Positions 25,108 through 33,570 of a stretch of 64,000 nt of DNA are shown here, in pieces. The notes under the pieces are model-generated. The model was not told the DNA's origin. It worked only from the letters and a program-made list of their open reading frames with translations, and ran no database searches. The first letter of the stretch is position 1, and each line of letters starts with the position of its first letter. Made by a program: the position numbers and the translations under genes. The stretch is from Sporomusaceae bacterium. Lineage in GTDB: Bacteria; Bacillota; Negativicutes; Sporomusales; UBA7701. Location: positions 41,312-105,311 of the forward strand of contig JAVKTQ010000014.1 in the NCBI GenBank assembly GCA_031460455.1. The letters are read 5' to 3'.

Positions 25108-26400
25108 TTATCTTAGTACTGAATGAACCAAAGGCACTACGTACGGGTCATAGAGATAGTGGAGAAACAGAAACAGCAGCAGCCCGACGACGCCGCCGAC
25201 GACCGAGCCGTTGATGCGTATCCAGGCAAGGTCTTCGCCGGCCTTGTCTTCGATGAACATGTTGAGGTCTTCGTCGCTGAGGCGTACGAGCGCATCCCTG
25301 ACGACGGCGGCAACGAGGTCGTGCTCGCTGTCGATGAAGCGGCTCAAAGCGGTCTGAAGCTGTTCTTCCACCCAGTCCCGCATGGCGTCGTCGGCCTTGA
25401 AGGCCGCCCACAGTTTGTCGGCCTGGCGGGCCGCCCACGCCGACGGCCAGTCGGGCGGGGCGTTGCGGACCGCCAGGGTGCCGACGGCAGTCAGCGCTTC
25501 TTCGAGGCGCAGCCGGCCGGCAAGCCCCTTCCGCCAGGCGTCGAGACCTGTCGTCCAGACCGGGTCGTCGCCCAGGCGGTCCGCGGCCGCTGCCAGCCTG
25601 GTCCGCATCCAGGCGCGGACGGGGTGATCGGCGGCGGCGAGGTCGCCGAGGAGAAGCAGGAGTTCGGCGTGAAGGACGGCGGCGGCTTCGGCGGTGTTGA
25701 GGGTGTCGGTTGCCTCGGCCAGGCTGAGGACAAGCTTCTGCCACCAGCTGCGGGCTGCGTTTTGCGCGTATTGTTCGAGGTAGCGCCCGATGGCCTGCCG
25801 GGTGCTGTCGCGGGCCGCGACGGCGGTTATTTCGGCCAGGAGCTGCTCTGTTATCCGGTCGGCCCGGCCGCTGGCGAGCAGCCACGCGAGCCCCCGGCGA
25901 CTGTAGGCGGCCAGGTCGGCTTCGTGGAGGATGGCCTTGAGCCATTTCTGCCCGTAGCGGGCGGTGGCGGGGATGTCGAGGTTGTCCCAGGCCGACTGGG
26001 CGTAGCGGGCGGCCAGATCGGGCAGCAGCGCCTGACGATTTCCTTCTTCGAGCCAGCCGACGATGACGTCAACAAGCCGGACGCCGACAAGGCGCCGTTT
26101 GATGGATTCTTTGCTGAGCAGTTCGTTTTGAACCGCTCCGGCGATGGCTGTGACGATTTTGTCGCGGCTTCTGGGAATGAGGGCGGTGTGCCAGGGGAAG
26201 CCAAGCGGCCTCCTGAAGAGAGCGGTGACGGCGAACCAGTCGGCGATCCCGCCAACGAGAGCGGCTTCGGCAACAATGAATAGCACTTTTACGCCCAGCG
26301 TATCCGGATAGCGGTATTTGGCCGCAGCGGCGGCCACGAACAGGGCGAAGACAAGCGCCAGCACTCTGTCGGCTTTGCGGCGGTAAGCGGCGGCGCCCAC
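25108..26400 (-). CDS. DUF445 membrane protein, second copy
   Basis: A 430-residue DUF445 family protein. The N-terminal hydrophobic segment (VLALVFALFVAAAAAKY) is followed by the family signature GGIADWFAVTALFRRPLG and IPRSRDKI. It ends with a membrane span (INGSVVGGVVGLLLFLFL). GTG at 26400 is chosen; GTG at 26409 would overlap the upstream stop. The 586-codon reading to 26868 is out-of-frame shadow of the neighbour. Function unknown; probably paired with the next DUF445. Confidence 0.8.
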   Translation of the reverse strand: MGAAAYRRKADRVLALVFALFVAAAAAKYRYPDTLGVKVLFIVAEAALVGGIADWFAVTALFRRPLGFPWHTALIPRSRDKIVTAIAGAVQNELLSKESIKRRLVGVRLVDVIVGWLEEGNRQALLPDLAARYAQSAWDNLDIPATARYGQKWLKAILHEADLAAYSRRGLAWLLASGRADRITEQLLAEITAVAARDSTRQAIGRYLEQYAQNAARSWWQKLVLSLAEATDTLNTAEAAAVLHAELLLLLGDLAAADHPVRAWMRTRLAAAADRLGDDPVWTTGLDAWRKGLAGRLRLEEALTAVGTLAVRNAPPDWPSAWAARQADKLWAAFKADDAMRDWVEEQLQTALSRFIDSEHDLVAAVVRDALVRLSDEDLNMFIEDKAGEDLAWIRINGSVVGGVVGLLLFLFLHYLYDPYVVPLVHSVLR

Positions 26401-26402
26401 GG

Positions 26403-27653
26403 TTACCACCAGTGGGTCAGCAGGAAGATGAGCATGCCTGCCAACCCACCAACGACCGAGCCGTTGATGCGAATCATCTGCAGGTCGTTGCCGACCCGGC
26501 CTTCGATGAATTCTACCAGCGCTGCGGACGAGTATTGGTCGAGACGTTCGCGGACCATGGTGCCGATGTGGGCGTGATGAGTGTCGATAAACGCCATAAG
26601 CGCCTGCCGGAGAAGTTGGGCGAGAGCCTGCTGCTGGCCGGCGTCGTCTCTGAAAGCGAACACCAGGCGGTCCACCTGGGCGGTCAGCCAGCGTCTGATG
26701 ACCGCCCGGCCGGTGTCGCCGGCCGCCGCCTTGAGGATGACGGCCACGCCGCCGCCGATGTGTTCGGCCAGGTCGGTCCGCCCGGCCAGCCATTCGTTTT
26801 TGGCCCGCTCGACCCGCTCTTGCAGGTCGGGGTCGTTTTTGAGGCGCACGGCAAGGGCGAGCGCCCACTGGCGCAGGTTTTCACGCCAGGGGTGGACGGA
26901 ATCCCGGAGGGCGCGCAGGAGCTGGCCGCCTTCTCGCTGGGCGATGGCGGCCATGGCGGCGGGGGTGAAGCCCAGTCCCTCGAGGAACTGGCCGGCGAAC
27001 TGGCGGCGGCGCAGGTCGCGCTCGTAGGCCTGCCGTGCCTCGCCGATGAAGGAAGCGAGCAGTTCGCCCACCTGAGGCTGAGCGATAAGGGCTTCGAGCT
27101 CGCCAAGGATAAAGTCGGCCAGCCGGTCGGCGTAGCCGTGCCTGACCGACCATTCTACCGTTTGGGAAAGCAGCGGGGCGAGCTTTATCTGGCCGGCGTT
27201 GTCGCGGACGAGGGCGGCAAGGAAGTGGCCGATCTTGTCGGGGTTGATCTGGCCGACGGCGTCGTCGCCTATCTTGGCGAGGAATTCGCTGATGCGGGCT
27301 TTGCCGTCGTAGTCGGCGAGGTAGCGGACGACGAGGGCGGCGATATCGTAGCGGCCGATGGTGGCGCGGATGTTTTCGCGGGTTAAGAGTTCGTCCTCGA
27401 CCATGGCGATGATGGCCTCGGTGATGCGGGCGCGATTGCGGGGGATGAGCGCGGTGCGGAAGGGGATGCCGAGGGGGCGGCGGAAGAGGGCGGACACGGC
27501 GAACCAGTCGGCCAGACCGCCGACCATGGCGGCGCTGAAGCCGCTGGCCAGCAGGCCGCCGGTAAATGTGTGGGCGAAGGGATGGCTGGCGATGAAGCCG
27601 AAAGAAACCAGCCCCAGCGTTATCGTGGCTTTGTTCCGGTTGGTAGCGGTCAT
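26403..27653 (-). CDS. DUF445 membrane protein, first copy
   Basis: A 416-residue DUF445 protein with the same layout as its downstream partner: N-terminal membrane segment, GGLADWFAVSALFRRPLGIP, IPRNRARITEAI, a long helical middle, and a terminal span INGSVVGGLAGMLIFLLT. ATG at 27653 has GGAAGGTG at 8 nt. The last codons overlap or abut the second gene, so the pair is translated together. The family is uncharacterised. Confidence 0.83.
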   Translation of the reverse strand: MTATNRNKATITLGLVSFGFIASHPFAHTFTGGLLASGFSAAMVGGLADWFAVSALFRRPLGIPFRTALIPRNRARITEAIIAMVEDELLTRENIRATIGRYDIAALVVRYLADYDGKARISEFLAKIGDDAVGQINPDKIGHFLAALVRDNAGQIKLAPLLSQTVEWSVRHGYADRLADFILGELEALIAQPQVGELLASFIGEARQAYERDLRRRQFAGQFLEGLGFTPAAMAAIAQREGGQLLRALRDSVHPWRENLRQWALALAVRLKNDPDLQERVERAKNEWLAGRTDLAEHIGGGVAVILKAAAGDTGRAVIRRWLTAQVDRLVFAFRDDAGQQQALAQLLRQALMAFIDTHHAHIGTMVRERLDQYSSAALVEFIEGRVGNDLQMIRINGSVVGGLAGMLIFLLTHWW

Positions 27654-27741
27654 GGGCAAGGCACCTTCCGACAGGTTTCTTCTATATATTATGTTTTCCC
27701 CCCGCTACAAAAAACCCTCTATCCTTCTTTTGCATTGCGCC

Positions 27742-27809
27742 GCGACCGTTCAGAAGCCCCCATCTGCCGGGCAGGACTAACAATGCGGATGGGGGCCTAC
27801 AACAGCCGC
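27742..27809. repeat. Palindromic intergenic repeat R4 (short form)
   Basis: 68 bp. Outer GCGACCGTTCAGA pairs imperfectly with AACAGCCGC; inner CCCCCATCTGC pairs with GCGGATGGGGG. It lacks the long centre of R1-R3 and directly abuts the ilvB stop codon. Confidence 0.72.
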
Positions 27810-29468
27810 TTACTTTACAAATTCGTTCAAGGCGGCTCCGGGGGCAATCATCGGCGTCACAATATCCTTTGTCGCAATGTCGGCGGCGATGACGGCCGGC
27901 CCACCGGCCTGCCAGGCGGCGGTAAAGGCGGCGGTGAACTCGGCCGGGGTGGCGACCCGCCTGCCGGGAACGCCGCACACTTCGGCGAAGGCGGCGAAGT
28001 CCATTTCCCGTGGCGCGAGACTGGAGGAGTAACGTTCGCGGTAGAAGAGCTGCTGCCACTGGCGAACCATGCCCAGGCAACGGTTGTCGATGACGACGGC
28101 GATCACCGGCAGGTTGTAGGCGGCGAGGGTGTAGAGCTCCATGCCGGTCATCTTGAAGCCGCCGTCGCCGGCGACGAGGATGACGCGGTGATCGGGAGCG
28201 GCGACCTGAGCCCCCATGGCGGCGGGGAGACCGAAGCCCATGCAGCCGAGGCCGCCGGAGGTCAGCCAGGTGCCGGGGGCGTCGACGGACATGTGCTGGG
28301 CGGCCCACATCTGGTGCTGGCCGACATCGGTGGCGAAGACGACGGGCTGGCCGGCGGCGTGGCGGGAGATCTCGCGCATTATCCAGGGGGCGTTGAGGCT
28401 GTCGGCGCAGTATTCGGGTTTGTTTTCTTCCCGCCAGGCGGCGACGGCGCCATTCCAGTCGGCGATGTCGCCTGCGGCGGCCTGGGCGGCGAGGCTGGCA
28501 AGCAGCGGCCGCAGTTCGCCGATGAGGGCGATGTGGCTGGCGACGTTTTTGCCGACTTCGGAGCGGTCAATGTCGAGGTGGATAAAGGTTTTGCCGGCCG
28601 GGTAGCGTTTGGGGTCGCCGGTGACGCGGTCGCTGAAGCGGCTGCCGACGGCGATGACGAGGTCTGCTTCGTGGACGGTGCGGTTGGCGGCGACGTGGCC
28701 GTGCATGCCGGTGAGGCCGAGCCACTGGGGATGGGTGGACGGCAGAGCGCCGAGTCCCATGAGGGTGCTGACGACCGGCAGGCCGAGCTTTTCGGCAAGC
28801 AGCGACGCCTCGCGGCTGGCCTGGCCGCGGATGACGCCGCCGCCCAGGACCATGACCGGCCGCCGGGCCGCCGTTATCGCCGCCGCCGCCCGCCTGAGCG
28901 CCTCTTCTGCCCGCGCGCCGTCCCCGTTACGCTTGGCGGGTGCAGGTTCGGCGGGGTAAAAGGTCATAAGGCCCTGCTGGACGTCGCGCGGCAGGTCGAC
29001 AAGCACCGGCCCCGGCCGCCCTGAGCGGGCGATGCGGAAGGCCAGGCGCATAACTTCGGGGACGCGGGCGGCGTCGCGGACAAGGAAGTTGTGCTTGGTG
29101 ACCGACATGGTGATGCCGGTGATGTCGACTTCCTGGAAGGAGTCGCGGCCGAGCATGCCGGTGGGCACCTGGCCGGTGATGGCGACGAGCGGCACCGAGT
29201 CGAGGTAGGCGGCGGCCAACCCGGTGACGAGGTTGGTCGCCCCCGGGCCTGAGGTGGCGATGCACACCCCGACCTTGCCGCTGGCGCGGGCGTAGCCGTC
29301 GGCGGCGTGGACGGCCCCCTGCTCGTGGACGGTGAGGATGTGCCTGAGGGGCGCGTCGTAGAGCGCGTCATAAAGCGGCATGATCTGGCCGCCGGGATAG
29401 CCGAATACGGTATCGACGCCTTCTTCCACAAGGCTTTTTACGACAGCCTCCGCTCCGGTTAGCTGCAT
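27810..29468 (-). CDS. ilvB: Acetolactate synthase, large subunit (copy 1)
   Basis: A 552-residue TPP enzyme that joins two pyruvates (valine/leucine) or pyruvate plus 2-oxobutyrate (isoleucine). The catalytic Glu is in VHEQGAVHAADGYARASG (about residue 47). The TPP/Mg motif GDGGFKMTG through the VVIDN segment is intact, and the FAD-binding middle domain is conserved. Start at 29468 with GGAGGTG. It has its own isoleucine T-box leader, separate from the ilvNC and leu units. Confidence 0.94.
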   Translation of the reverse strand: MQLTGAEAVVKSLVEEGVDTVFGYPGGQIMPLYDALYDAPLRHILTVHEQGAVHAADGYARASGKVGVCIATSGPGATNLVTGLAAAYLDSVPLVAITGQVPTGMLGRDSFQEVDITGITMSVTKHNFLVRDAARVPEVMRLAFRIARSGRPGPVLVDLPRDVQQGLMTFYPAEPAPAKRNGDGARAEEALRRAAAAITAARRPVMVLGGGVIRGQASREASLLAEKLGLPVVSTLMGLGALPSTHPQWLGLTGMHGHVAANRTVHEADLVIAVGSRFSDRVTGDPKRYPAGKTFIHLDIDRSEVGKNVASHIALIGELRPLLASLAAQAAAGDIADWNGAVAAWREENKPEYCADSLNAPWIMREISRHAAGQPVVFATDVGQHQMWAAQHMSVDAPGTWLTSGGLGCMGFGLPAAMGAQVAAPDHRVILVAGDGGFKMTGMELYTLAAYNLPVIAVVIDNRCLGMVRQWQQLFYRERYSSSLAPREMDFAAFAEVCGVPGRRVATPAEFTAAFTAAWQAGGPAVIAADIATKDIVTPMIAPGAALNEFVK

Positions 29469-29514
29469 GATGTCTGCACCTCCATACAAGATGCCTGGCT
29501 ATTGCCAAGCCCGG

Positions 29515-29790
29515 AAAATAAAAGGCCCCTATCGGCGCATAGGCGCCGATAGGGGCGGGTATCCGCGGTACCACCCTATCGTTTATAACTCTTCATACCG
29601 GCCCATCAGCCGGCTCCGCTGTAACGCGCGGTCGCGCTTCCGTCTAGGGCCTGAGGCCGTCGGGGAAGAGCTCACGGGTGATCTGATATGCGGCAGCCGC
29701 GCCGGGCTCTCACCTCCCCCGGCTCTCTGCGGCGACTGCTGGTCGCATACCCGTCCCGATCATCACTTTTATCGTAGTATTAATCCGTTA
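29515..29790 (-). promoter_or_regulatory. T-box leader, isoleucine type, ahead of ilvB1
   Basis: The minus strand carries the invariant T-box AGGGTGGTACCGCGG (29577-29563) and AGAGAGCC/GGTGAGAGCC stem I elements. A terminator GCCCCTATCGGCGC/GCGCCGATAGGGGC (29525-29556) with a T-rich tail follows. In stem I the 3' strand of the specifier loop reads UCAGAUCA between paired UAUGCG/CGCAUA and CGGG/CCCG, giving specifier AUC (Ile). Uncharged tRNA-Ile should allow read-through. Confidence 0.88.
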
Positions 29791-29803
29791 AGGAGAAGAG
29801 GTC

Positions 29804-29902
29804 CTAGGCGATTCCGGCGAGGCGCAGCAGGTTCTGGTCCGCGTGCGGGTCGACGCCGCCAAGGTCGTCGCTGATCCCGCCAACATGCACTAAACGTTCC
29901 AT
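29804..29902 (-). CDS. 32-residue micropeptide downstream of ilvC
   Basis: ATG at 29902 with AAGGAGGGATCGTG just upstream; reads MERLVHVGGISDDLGGVDPH then ADQNLLRLAGIA. The C-terminal GVDPxADxNLLR block is shared with the micropeptide after ilvB2 (31748-31864). It follows ilvC by 48 nt and ends before the Ile T-box. Function unknown; conservation between two positions in the same pathway argues that it is real. Confidence 0.65.
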   Translation of the reverse strand: MERLVHVGGISDDLGGVDPHADQNLLRLAGIA

Positions 29903-29950
29903 CACGATCCCTCCTTGCCTTTTATTCGGTATCCGCCGAGAAGCTGGCTG

Positions 29951-30943
29951 TTATTTCTTGAGCCAGGGCATCATGGCTCTGAGGTCTTTGCCGACTTTTT
30001 CGATCTGGTGCTCGGCCTCGCTCCTGCGCATGGCGTTGAAGACAGGGCGGTTGGCCTGATTTTCGAGGATCCATTTTTTGGCGAACTCGCCGCTCTGGAT
30101 TTCGGCGAGGATCTGCCGCATCTCTGCGCGGGTCGAGTCGGGGATGATGCGTCTGCCTGTCATGTAGTCGCCGAATTCGGCGGTGTCGCTGATGGAGTAG
30201 CGCATCATGCCGATGCCGCCTTCGTACATGAGGTCGACGATGAGCTTCATTTCGTGCAGGCACTCGAAGTAGGCCGATTCGGGCTGATAGCCGGCTTCCA
30301 CGAGGGTTTCGAAGCCCGCCTTGATGAGCTCGGTTACACCGCCGCAGAGGACGGCCTGTTCGCCGAAGAGGTCGGTCTCGGTTTCTTCCTTGAAGGTGGT
30401 GGCGAGGACGCCGGCGCGGGTGCCGCCAATGCCCCGTGCATAAGCGAGGGCGATTTCCTGGGCGTTGCCGGTGAAGTTCTGGTAGACGGCCATCAGGCAG
30501 GGGACGCCTTTGCCTTCGGTGTACATCCGCCGGACGAGGTGGCCGGGGCCTTTGGGGGCGACCATAAAGACGTCGATGTTGCCGGGAGGCACGACCTGGC
30601 TGAAGTGGATGTTGAAGCCGTGGGCGAAGGCGAGGGAAGCGCCGGCTTTGAGGTTGGGGGCGATGTGGTCGCGGTAGACCTGGCCCTGTCTTTCGTCGGG
30701 GATGAGGATCATGACGATGTCGGCGCAGGCGACGGCGTCGGCGACGGCGGCTACTTTGAGGCCGTCGGTTTCGGCTTTCTGCCAGGATTTGCTGCCTTTA
30801 TAGAGGCCGACGGTTACGTCGATGCCGCTCTCCTTGAGGTTGAGGGCGTGGGCGTGGCCCTGGCTGCCGTAACCGATGACGGCGATTTTCTTGCTGCTGA
30901 TCATATCCCAGTTGGCGTCAAGATCATAATACAATTTGCTCAT
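29951..30943 (-). CDS. ilvC: Ketol-acid reductoisomerase
   Basis: A 330-residue class I enzyme. Rossmann motif [13 protein letters not shown] (about 25-37), and Mg-binding Asp/Glu residues in the C-terminal knotted domain ([14 protein letters not shown] near 187-200, and [14 protein letters not shown]). It converts acetolactate to dihydroxyisovalerate with NAD(P)H. ATG at 30943 has AGGAGAG at 8 nt and lies 20 nt inside the end of ilvN, so translation is coupled. Confidence 0.96.
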   Translation of the reverse strand: MSKLYYDLDANWDMISSKKIAVIGYGSQGHAHALNLKESGIDVTVGLYKGSKSWQKAETDGLKVAAVADAVACADIVMILIPDERQGQVYRDHIAPNLKAGASLAFAHGFNIHFSQVVPPGNIDVFMVAPKGPGHLVRRMYTEGKGVPCLMAVYQNFTGNAQEIALAYARGIGGTRAGVLATTFKEETETDLFGEQAVLCGGVTELIKAGFETLVEAGYQPESAYFECLHEMKLIVDLMYEGGIGMMRYSISDTAEFGDYMTGRRIIPDSTRAEMRQILAEIQSGEFAKKWILENQANRPVFNAMRRSEAEHQIEKVGKDLRAMMPWLKK

Positions 30944-31451
30944 AGTATTCTCTCCTCTCGTACTGGTGGATGTTGCTCTCGCCCCTGGCCAGACCGGCGA
31001 GGCCGGTGCGGACCGTTTCCAGGATGCCGTAGGGGCCGAGCAGGTCGACGAAGGCATCTATCTTGTCGTCGTCGCCGGTGATTTCGAAGGTGGCCGTTTG
31101 CTCGGAAATGTCGACGATGTTGGCGCGGAACACTTCGGCGAGTTTGAGGACTTCGGCCCGCTTGTCGCCGCCGGCCGCGATCTTGACCATCGCGATCCCC
31201 CGCCGTACCGAGGCCTCGGGGGGCAGGAGCTGGATTGCTTCGACCTCGACGAGTTTGTCGAGCTGTTTGACGACCTGATCGAGGATGCCGTTGTCGCCGC
31301 ACACCACCACGGTAATTCGCGAATATCTCGGGTCTTGGGTCGTGCCGACGGCCAGGCTGTGGATATTGAAGCCCCGCCGGGAGAACATGCCCGCTACCCT
31401 GACCAGCACGCCGGGCTGATTGTAGACCAGTATCGACAGCACGTGTTTCAC
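30924..31451 (-). CDS. ilvN: Acetolactate synthase, small (regulatory) subunit
   Basis: A 175-residue regulatory subunit. The N-terminal ACT domain ([20 protein letters not shown] and [12 protein letters not shown]) binds valine and gives feedback inhibition; the C-terminal domain follows ([17 protein letters not shown]). GTG at 31451 with AGGAGGATCAGC is chosen over an upstream in-frame start. Situated between the ykkC riboswitch and ilvC, while both large subunits are encoded elsewhere in the block. Confidence 0.95.
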   Translation of the reverse strand: MKHVLSILVYNQPGVLVRVAGMFSRRGFNIHSLAVGTTQDPRYSRITVVVCGDNGILDQVVKQLDKLVEVEAIQLLPPEASVRRGIAMVKIAAGGDKRAEVLKLAEVFRANIVDISEQTATFEITGDDDKIDAFVDLLGPYGILETVRTGLAGLARGESNIHQYERREYYEQIVL

Positions 31452-31507
31452 GCTGATCCTCCTCTCGTTGTGTACAGGCATACTGAATACTGTATACAAA
31501 AATTCGG

Positions 31508-31662
31508 GGTATAAAAATGCCTGCGCAAAAGTCTCCTACGTTTTTCGTAAGAAACTTCCCGCAGGGTCTTTTATACCCACGGTGTAATGCGTTATCGCAT
31601 TCTGCGCCGCTCGGTCCAGGCCCGTTTGTTAACGGCGGAACCCTAGACGCACTTCCTTACAT
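31508..31662 (-). promoter_or_regulatory. ykkC subclass-2 riboswitch (probably ppGpp-sensing) with terminator
   Basis: The minus-strand RNA contains CUAGGGUUCCG, CUGGACCGAG, ACACCGUGGGUAUAAAAGACCC and GGGAAG, the conserved blocks of the ykkC class. A terminator stem (31520-31565) with ATTTTTAT tail follows. GUAAG at the 5' end can pair with CUUAC in the terminator's left arm, so ligand binding would favour read-through. Position before ilvN-ilvC fits the ppGpp subclass (2a); PRPP (2b) cannot be excluded by eye. Confidence 0.75.
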
Positions 31663-31679
31663 CACATCATTGTAATGTT

Positions 31680-31714
31680 GTATACATTATCCACGGACTT
31701 AATACTTTTGTCAA
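31680..31714 (-). promoter_or_regulatory. Promoter of ilvN-ilvC with a GTATAC box
   Basis: TTGACA (31714-31709), 17 nt, GATAAT (31691-31686). The palindrome GTATAC (31680-31685) sits directly downstream at the start point, inside AATGTATACAACATT; a repressor site there is plausible. Confidence 0.72.
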
Positions 31715-31747
31715 TACACTTTTTGATAAGTTCTTTATTCTTTTTTG

Positions 31748-31864
31748 TTATGCCCCGAGCGACTGGCGCAGCAGATTTCCGTCGGCCCGCGGGTCGACCC
31801 CCGGTATGGCTTCGGCTTCGGCGTCGGCGGTGACGACTGCTTGCATGTCGATGCTGACGGTCAC
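31748..31864 (-). CDS. 38-residue micropeptide downstream of ilvB2
   Basis: GTG at 31864 with GGAGGT about 8 nt upstream, 15 nt after the ilvB2 stop. The C-terminal half reads PGVDPRADGNLLRQSLGA and matches the peptide at 29804-29902 in GVDPxADxNLLR. The N-terminal half is Ala/Glu-rich and unrelated. Probably co-transcribed with leuACDB-ilvB. Unknown function. Confidence 0.65.
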   Translation of the reverse strand: MTVSIDMQAVVTADAEAEAIPGVDPRADGNLLRQSLGA

Positions 31865-31879
31865 TTAGGCCACCTCCTT

Positions 31880-33538
31880 TCAAATATCGAGATAGGCGTT
31901 GATGGCCGCCCCCGGCGGCACCATGGGGGTTACGAGGTCTTCGGCGGCGATGTTGGCGACGATTACCCGCGGGCCTGGCGAGGCAAGGGCGGCGGCGAAG
32001 GCGGCGGCAAATTCCTGCGGGGTATCGGCGGTGGCGGCGGGGATGCCGAAGGCGGCGGCAAAGGCGGTGAAGTCTACGGCAGGCAGTTCGCAGGCGGTGT
32101 AGCGTTTGGCGAAGAAGGCGTGCTGGAGCTGGCGGATCATGCCGAGACCGTTGTTGTTGACGATGACGGAGATGACGGGCAGGCGGTGGGCGGCGACGGT
32201 GTAGAGCTCGGCGCCGGTCATTTTGAAGCCGCCGTCGCCGGCGATGTGGATGACGCGTTTGCCGGGCGAGGCGAACTGCGCCCCCATGGCGGCCGGCAAG
32301 CCAAAGCCCATGGCGCCGAGACCGCCGGAGGTAAGCCAGGTGCGCGGGGTTTCGATCTTGAGGTGCTGGGCGGCCCACATCTGATGCTGGCCGACGTCGG
32401 TGGCGAATATGCACTCGGCGCCGGCGGTCTGGGCGGAAATTTCCGCGAACAACGACGGAGCGGTAAGACGCTCTCCGCTGGACTCTGAGCGGTTATCGGC
32501 CTGCCATGCGGCGATCTTTTCCCACCAGGCTTTTGTGTCACCTCCGGGCACCCTGGCGCTCAGAAAGGCGAGGATGGTTTTCATGTCGCCGGTAAGACCG
32601 ATGCCGGCGGCGACGTTTTTGTCTATCTCCGCCGGGTCGACATCGATGTGGATGACGGTTTTGCCGGCGGCGTATTTGGCCCGGTCGCCTGTCACGCGGT
32701 CGCTGAAGCGGCTGCCGACGGCGATGATAAGGTCGGCGTCGTGGATGCAGTTGTTGGCCGGTTTGTGGCCATGCATGCCGGTAAGGCCGAGGAAGAGCGG
32801 ATGGGAGGCGGGGATGGCGCCAAGGCCCATGAGGGTGCTGACGACCGGGCAGGCGAGCCTTTCGGCCAGCGCGGCGACCTCGGCCGAGGCTTCGGCAGCT
32901 ACGGCGCCGCCGCCGACGATGACGGCCGGCTGCCGGGCGCTGGCGATGGCTGCGGCCGCGGCGTCGATGCGGGCCAGCACAGCCCCGCTCATGGCGAAGG
33001 GCACTCTGTCCGGGGCGGTGGCCGGCTCGAACAGCACGGCAGCGGTCTGGACGTCGCGCGGGACGTCGACAAGCACCGGGCCGGGGCGGCCGGAGGCGGC
33101 GATGCGGAAGGCGTAGCGAAGGGTTTCGGCCAGCTTGGCGGGGTCTTTGACAAGGAAGTTGTGCTTGGTTATTGGCATTGTTATGCCGGTGATGTCGACT
33201 TCCTGAAAGGCATCGCGGCCGATGAGGGAGGTGGGTACCTGGCCGGTGATGGCGACGACGGGAACGGAGTCCATGAAGGCGGCCGCCAGGCCGGTGACAA
33301 GGTTGGTGGCGCCCGGTCCGGAGGTGGCGATGCATACCCCGACCCGGCCGCTGGCGCGGGCAAAGCCGTCTGCGGCGTGGGCCGCTCCCTGTTCGTGGGC
33401 GGTGAGAATGTGCCTTACGGGCGAGCCGTGGAGGGCATCGTAGAGCGGCAGGATTGTGCCGCCGGGGTAGCCGAAGACGGTGTCGACGCCTTGTTCTTTG
33501 AGGCATTCGACGATGATTTGGGCGCCTGAGATACGCAC
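31880..33538 (-). CDS. ilvB: Acetolactate synthase, large subunit (copy 2)
   Basis: A 552-residue paralogue of the enzyme at 27810-29468. Catalytic Glu in AHEQGAAHAADGFARASG, TPP motif GDGGFKMTGAELYTVAAH followed by the VNNNGLG segment, all intact. GTG start with AAAGGGGGTG. It is the last enzyme gene of the leucine unit (32 nt after leuB), so it answers to leucine through the T-box, while copy 1 answers to isoleucine. Confidence 0.94.
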   Translation of the reverse strand: MRISGAQIIVECLKEQGVDTVFGYPGGTILPLYDALHGSPVRHILTAHEQGAAHAADGFARASGRVGVCIATSGPGATNLVTGLAAAFMDSVPVVAITGQVPTSLIGRDAFQEVDITGITMPITKHNFLVKDPAKLAETLRYAFRIAASGRPGPVLVDVPRDVQTAAVLFEPATAPDRVPFAMSGAVLARIDAAAAAIASARQPAVIVGGGAVAAEASAEVAALAERLACPVVSTLMGLGAIPASHPLFLGLTGMHGHKPANNCIHDADLIIAVGSRFSDRVTGDRAKYAAGKTVIHIDVDPAEIDKNVAAGIGLTGDMKTILAFLSARVPGGDTKAWWEKIAAWQADNRSESSGERLTAPSLFAEISAQTAGAECIFATDVGQHQMWAAQHLKIETPRTWLTSGGLGAMGFGLPAAMGAQFASPGKRVIHIAGDGGFKMTGAELYTVAAHRLPVISVIVNNNGLGMIRQLQHAFFAKRYTACELPAVDFTAFAAAFGIPAATADTPQEFAAAFAAALASPGPRVIVANIAAEDLVTPMVPPGAAINAYLDI

Positions 33539-33570
33539 ACAATCACCCCCTTTCGTTAATTCGCGTATTT

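Noticed and set aside
26410..26868. Extension of the second DUF445 frame upstream
   Set aside because: Low-complexity Arg/Gly/Pro translation that overlaps the first DUF445 gene in another frame.
14880..27809. The R1-R4 repeats as a CRISPR array or insertion sequences
   Set aside because: Copies are kilobases apart, have no spacers and no transposase gene; they are single palindromic elements.
27570..29024. 484-codon plus-strand ORF antisense to ilvB1, and similar long antisense ORFs elsewhere (for example 45579-47030)
   Set aside because: Gly/Asp/Val-rich composition typical of the antisense of GC-rich genes; no domain, no ribosome site.
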